Shown here in pieces: positions 7,971 to 12,034 of a stretch of DNA of 12,034 nucleotides. The translations under genes and the position numbers were made by a program. Every line of letters begins with the position of its first letter. Position 1 is the stretch's first letter. The notes below the pieces were generated by a model. The model had not been told where the DNA came from. It searched no databases and was given only the letters and a program-made list of their open reading frames with translations. Origin of the DNA: Nitrospirota bacterium (lineage in GTDB: Bacteria; Nitrospirota; Nitrospiria; Nitrospirales; Nitrospiraceae); NCBI GenBank assembly GCA_016201805.1, contig JACQCB010000136.1, positions 1 through 12,034 on the forward strand, read 5' to 3'.

Positions 7971-10900
7971 ATGGGTCCAGTCGACACACCAACGCGAATC
8001 AAGTGGGGAATCTCCACGTGGTTTGCAGTAGGGCTGTTGCTGACCGCCCTTGCCGCGTCTCCTCGAGCTTGGGGGGCGGAAGAGCTGCAGCCCATTCTGC
8101 TGACGGGTTCCGCCACCTACTCCGTTCCCATTGTGGTTCCGCCCGGCACCAATGGCATTCAGCCCAATTTGAGTCTTGTCTATAACAGCGATATGGGTAA
8201 CGATGCGATCGGGCAGGGATGGGATTTAGCAGGCCTCGGCTACGTCGAACGGTTGGGGCCTAATTACAGTCCCGCGCCGACCTATTTTGGCAATGACACC
8301 TACCGGTTGAATTTCGGTGGCGGCAGCTACAAGCTTGTGTCCACCGGCACGGATTCTTCCGGAACGACCACGTACCGCACCGAGATCGACAGCCATCTTC
8401 GGATCCAGCATTTTGATGATTACTGGGTTGTCACGGATCAAGGCGGGACGCAATATTTCTTCGGACAGAACTTTTATTCTCAACAGCGGACCAATCAAAA
8501 TTCCGTTACAAATCAGGAAGAGCCCTTTCTTTGGTACCTTGACCAAGTGATTGATGCGCATCAGACCTCCATGACGGTCGAGTACAACTTTCTGGGAGCG
8601 CTTTCCCAGGGATCCAGGCGGTATCGCAATCATGTCCGCGAGATTCTGTATAGCCAGGGGCCGACTCTTTTGTGCAGCCCGTCTTCCAGGGCAAATTGTC
8701 GGAGCGTGAAGTTTCTATATGAGGGACGTGAGGATGATCTCTTCGACTACCGATCCGGCGCAGAGACTGTGACCTGGAATCGGCTTCAGGCGATCGAGGT
8801 AAAATTGGGCAGTCAGTTGGTGCGCAAGTATGTTCTTGGGTACGATCCGAGTCCCGTAACAGCCAGGGGGCTTGCTCCCGTCTCGCAACTGACGTCGATC
8901 ACCGAGTACGGCCCCGGGGGTGCCAACCTGCTGCCCCCACGGAAGTTTGCCTATCATGTCGACGGCAACAAGGACAATCTCGATCTTGCTGCAATAAACA
9001 TGGGGAACCCTCCGCCATTTGAATTGTCATACTGCAGTCTTGTGGCGGACATGAACAACGACGGCCTCATCGACGTGGTCACAACGACCATTTCCAATGA
9101 CAATCCCATGTATGTCCAGGAAAACCAAGACGGTCAAAGTTTTAAGTCGCAGGTGTCAATCCCGGGCCAGTACCCGACATTCTGTCCCATTGAATTTGTG
9201 CCTGTAACCATTAATGTTCCGGTCACGCATACTTATACGGCTCGAGATGATTATGGTCAGCCAATGACCCATGTTGTGACCGGAAGCGGCGCACAAGTCG
9301 ATTGGATTCCGGTGGTCACGCGCGCCCACGATCTGGTGGTGTTGGATTTTGATGGTGACGGTTTGCCCGATCTGTTGTATGGCCACACTGCCCAATCGTC
9401 GGGGTGGGGATGGTGGCGGAATCTTGGCAATAATGTCTTTTCCCCCAAGCAAAGCGTGACCAATCCTCCCGCGTTTGTGCTCAATGAAGCCGGCGTTCGT
9501 TACGCCGACATGGACCAGGATGGACTGATCGATATCGTGCGTTTGGAGAATCTGGGTGGGAGTGACAGCACCGGGACCTGGACGTTCAAGCTCTCATGGT
9601 GGCGGAACCTCGGCCGTGATTCATCAACCAACGCGCTTCAATTCTCACAAACGGCGACCATTCTGAACAACTTACAGATTTATGTGACATACCCGCAAGG
9701 TAAAGGTCTGACACCCTTTGATCAATTTGCGGTGTTCCAGGCCAATATGATGAGCATCTTAAATCTTTTGGATATGAATCGGGACGGCATGCCAGACCTC
9801 GTGTGGCCTGCCGTGGAATCCCTTTCTTCTGGCACCGCAACCATGCGCTATTATTATTATCCCCTCAATGGGAGGTCCGCAGGCGCGCTTGTGACGATGA
9901 GCCCGGGCCTCGTTGTAGAAACGACGGTTAAGTACCCCTTTGTTGAGCTCAACCGGCTGGCTGATATGAACGGCGACGGCTGGCCCGATCTGTTGTCGGG
10001 CATTCCCAACAACTATTCCTATTACCCGGGCCAGGGGGGGAATGGTACGTTCGGTGCCAAGGTGACTCTCGGCCAATCCCCATCGAGGTATCTAACCAGT
10101 TCAAACGACGTCAATAGTTTTGTCAATAACATGATGTTAACCGACATGAACGGGGATGGGTTTATCGACATTCTGCAGGGAGATGCCAGCGCCTACCGTT
10201 CATACCGCATGACGATGACGGACAATCACCAGAAGCTGGAGACGGTGACCACCCCAATGGGCGGCTTCATGACCGGTGCCTATCAAAATCTGCGTGATAA
10301 CGGAATCAACAAGTGGGTGCTGCGTCAGATTACCCATAACAATGGCCTGGGACAATCCTGGGCCGAGGATTTCAGCTATGCTGGGGCCAAGCGGACCTAT
10401 TGGCCGAAGAATGAGTTCCGAGGCTATCGGACGGTAACGGCGACCGATCCGCCTGATCATAACGGACTCCGCCACACGACCACCACAATGTTCAACCAAG
10501 AGGATGTGAAAAAGGGGAGGGTGGAAAAGATCGAAATCGCCGGCGCTCCGGCGATTTCCGGTGATCCCCCCCCGCCGTTCAGCGCAACAACGTACGCCTA
10601 TCAGGAAACGCAAAACAGTCCGGCGCAGGGGGTTCACCAGGTCAATCTGACGTCAGAAACCGTGGTGACGTATGATGGTGATGCCGCGACGTCGAAAACC
10701 AGCCAGACGACCTATGCCAACTTTGACGCCTACGGTCATCCCAGAAGCGTCACCAAGTCGGGGACCGGCACTGCCTCCCGTATCGTTACGACCAGCTATC
10801 TTGAAAATGCCGATGCCTATATCGTGAACCGACCGGCCTCTACCGTCACCACCATTGGGGGAGTGAATGTCAACGCGACCTGGTTCTCATACGATGATCT

Positions 10901-12034
10901 TGCCGAGGGGATAAAACCCAGCAAAGGAGATGTTACACAAGAGAGATATTATCTGTCCGGCGCGCCGGCATCAGACTACCCCGTAGTAACACATGTGTAT
11001 GATTACGCCGGCAACCTGCTGGGTCATATTGACGCAAAAGAAAACCTGTGTCCGATCACACGTCCAACTGGCTTCTGGTTCGGACTCTATACAACCAAGA
11101 TCGATTACGATGACCTGTTCAAGGCGTTTCAGGTGGCAGAGTACAACGCGTTATGTCAATCAATGACGATGAATTATTGGGGGCTGAACACCACCCTGAC
11201 AATACCAACTACAGGTCCCCTGGCTGGAGCGGTGGCTGTTCCGGGACTGCTGGCTACGGTCGCCGATCCGAATGGCGTGAAAACGGACACCTATTATGAC
11301 GATCTGGGACGACCCAAAGGCACGGTTACTCCCCCCGATAGCACCGACGCGCCCACCACGCTCTGGAGTTACACGAATTTCATCGACACCGATACGGACG
11401 GCAATCCGGCCACGCCGCTGGTCAGGACACCCGCCTCGACCAAGCAATCACGGCGCGAGTCGACCAGTTCGACGCTGGATCGTTATACATATATCGATGG
11501 TTTTGGGCGCGTCGTCCAAACTAAACGTGAAGCGGAAAACGGTCAGTGGATCACCACCGACACCTTTTACAATACCCGGGGATTGGTGGAGTCCGTCTCC
11601 ATTCCCTATTTGACGGCCGGCAGCGCCTATTCCCAGCCGGATACCACCAAGCCCAAGACCAGAACCCTGTATGATGTGATGCGTCGTCCGATCGAAGTGC
11701 AAAATCCCGATCATTCCACGTCAAGCCCTAACAAGCGCATGATCCAATATCAGGATTGGGTGGTGACGGAAACAAATGAGAAAGGGATTGCGACTGTCCG
11801 GGAGTTCGACGCGCTCGGGCGGCTGATACGCGTGACGGAACCGTCGCCGGGCGGGACAACGCTCTACAGGTATGACAATGTCAGCAGCGCGGGCCACACG
11901 ATTCAAAAAATCACGGACGCGCAGAACAATGTGACGACCATGTGGTTTGACACCCTGGGACGCAAGGTCGCATCCTCAGATCCGGACATGGGAGGGTGCG
12001 GAGATCTAACGGTCGTGGCCCCCGCCAATTTTTC
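7971..12034 (+). CDS. Exported SpvB/FG-GAP/TcdB-middle/RHS repeat protein, 3' partial
   Basis: One frame stays open from 7971 to the right edge (1354 codons). The ATG at 7971 has GAGGG at 7962-7966 and is followed by a signal peptide (hydrophobic core about residues 12-29, cleavage near AWG|A at 35). In-frame ATG 7899 is a less likely start. Domains: SpvB/TcaC-type N-terminal domain from about 44 (LTGSATYSVPI, GQGWDLAGLGYVERLG); six FG-GAP/VCBS-type Asp-rich loops starting at residues 360, 459, 513, 601, 665 and 725 (for example DMNGDGWPD), probably calcium-binding; a TcdB middle-domain-like section from about 756 (KLETVTTPMGG, FRGYRTVTATDPPDHNG); then YD/RHS repeats from about 897 to the end (YYDDLGRP at 1108, YIDGFGRV at 1174, LYDVMRRP at 1234, EFDALGRL at 1278, WFDTLGRK at 1325). 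Such proteins form shells around a C-terminal toxin or effector; that tip is not in the window. Probably co-transcribed with the LamG gene. Confidence 0.92.
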   Translation, partial: MGPVDTPTRIKWGISTWFAVGLLLTALAASPRAWGAEELQPILLTGSATYSVPIVVPPGTNGIQPNLSLVYNSDMGNDAIGQGWDLAGLGYVERLGPNYSPAPTYFGNDTYRLNFGGGSYKLVSTGTDSSGTTTYRTEIDSHLRIQHFDDYWVVTDQGGTQYFFGQNFYSQQRTNQNSVTNQEEPFLWYLDQVIDAHQTSMTVEYNFLGALSQGSRRYRNHVREILYSQGPTLLCSPSSRANCRSVKFLYEGREDDLFDYRSGAETVTWNRLQAIEVKLGSQLVRKYVLGYDPSPVTARGLAPVSQLTSITEYGPGGANLLPPRKFAYHVDGNKDNLDLAAINMGNPPPFELSYCSLVADMNNDGLIDVVTTTISNDNPMYVQENQDGQSFKSQVSIPGQYPTFCPIEFVPVTINVPVTHTYTARDDYGQPMTHVVTGSGAQVDWIPVVTRAHDLVVLDFDGDGLPDLLYGHTAQSSGWGWWRNLGNNVFSPKQSVTNPPAFVLNEAGVRYADMDQDGLIDIVRLENLGGSDSTGTWTFKLSWWRNLGRDSSTNALQFSQTATILNNLQIYVTYPQGKGLTPFDQFAVFQANMMSILNLLDMNRDGMPDLVWPAVESLSSGTATMRYYYYPLNGRSAGALVTMSPGLVVETTVKYPFVELNRLADMNGDGWPDLLSGIPNNYSYYPGQGGNGTFGAKVTLGQSPSRYLTSSNDVNSFVNNMMLTDMNGDGFIDILQGDASAYRSYRMTMTDNHQKLETVTTPMGGFMTGAYQNLRDNGINKWVLRQITHNNGLGQSWAEDFSYAGAKRTYWPKNEFRGYRTVTATDPPDHNGLRHTTTTMFNQEDVKKGRVEKIEIAGAPAISGDPPPPFSATTYAYQETQNSPAQGVHQVNLTSETVVTYDGDAATSKTSQTTYANFDAYGHPRSVTKSGTGTASRIVTTSYLENADAYIVNRPASTVTTIGGVNVNATWFSYDDLAEGIKPSKGDVTQERYYLSGAPASDYPVVTHVYDYAGNLLGHIDAKENLCPITRPTGFWFGLYTTKIDYDDLFKAFQVAEYNALCQSMTMNYWGLNTTLTIPTTGPLAGAVAVPGLLATVADPNGVKTDTYYDDLGRPKGTVTPPDSTDAPTTLWSYTNFIDTDTDGNPATPLVRTPASTKQSRRESTSSTLDRYTYIDGFGRVVQTKREAENGQWITTDTFYNTRGLVESVSIPYLTAGSAYSQPDTTKPKTRTLYDVMRRPIEVQNPDHSTSSPNKRMIQYQDWVVTETNEKGIATVREFDALGRLIRVTEPSPGGTTLYRYDNVSSAGHTIQKITDAQNNVTTMWFDTLGRKVASSDPDMGGCGDLTVVAPANF
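10533..10558. repeat. Strong intragenic hairpin in the RHS gene
   Basis: GAAATCGCCGG-CGCT-CCGGCGATTTC is a perfect 11-bp stem with a 4-nt loop, inside the coding frame (encoding about EIAGAPAIS). Eight C bases follow at 10566-10573. It lies at the junction between the TcdB-like middle section and the RHS repeats, so it may mark a domain boundary or slow ribosomes there. Function is unproven. Confidence 0.6.

Noticed and set aside
9849..9860. Short TAT triplet run that could be a variable microsatellite
   Set aside because: Four in-frame Tyr codons; length change would stay in frame and the run is too short to suggest instability.
8226..11906. Several 60-145-codon minus-strand frames opposite the RHS gene
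   Set aside because: All are opposite one uninterrupted 4-kb coding frame with continuous SpvB, FG-GAP and YD motifs; none shows a domain or ribosome site.

Overview
The window is from a moderately GC-rich bacterium. Two lipoprotein or Sec-type signal peptides and a large SpvB/RHS protein suggest a Gram-negative environmental organism, perhaps Nitrospirota or a similar lineage. The sequence alone does not settle the taxon. There are no tRNA or rRNA genes, CRISPR array, integrase or transposase.

Left block (1-1905). A histone-deacetylase-like zinc amidohydrolase is cut by the left edge. Its stop codon overlaps by one base the GTG start of an exported alpha/beta hydrolase. The hydrolase runs into a 24-bp inverted repeat with a 34-nt spacer (1823-1904), which supplies its last codons.

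Minus-strand block (1903-4066). A two-gene operon reads leftward. A polytopic membrane protein of unknown function, containing an ungapped internal duplication, overlaps by 20 nt an MFS permease. The permease stop codon lies in the other arm of the same inverted repeat.

Regulated block (4067-12034). An AT-rich divergent intergenic region carries a strong sigma70-type promoter (4221-4249) and an 8+8 bp dyad just downstream of it. Next comes a 204-aa PAS-like/LuxR-HTH regulator. After it, a 22-bp palindrome (4977-4998) abuts the -35 of a second sigma70-like promoter (4997-5025), the position expected of a class II activator site. That promoter reads into an 885-aa exported chimeric protein: LamG, FN3, bacterial repeat, FN3, three GNVGIG tail-fibre motifs and a phage-appendage-like C-terminal domain. 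About 100 nt further on starts a very large exported protein, open to the right edge (1354 codons seen), with an SpvB domain, six Asp-rich FG-GAP/VCBS loops, a TcdB-like middle region and YD/RHS repeats. Its C-terminus, where a toxin or effector tip would sit, is outside the window.

The most interesting unit is 4327-12034: a dedicated LuxR-type switch, a palindromic operator-like site, a fibre-like surface protein and a Sec-exported SpvB/RHS protein. This reads as a regulated secreted adhesin/toxin-like locus. The functional link is inferred from layout.
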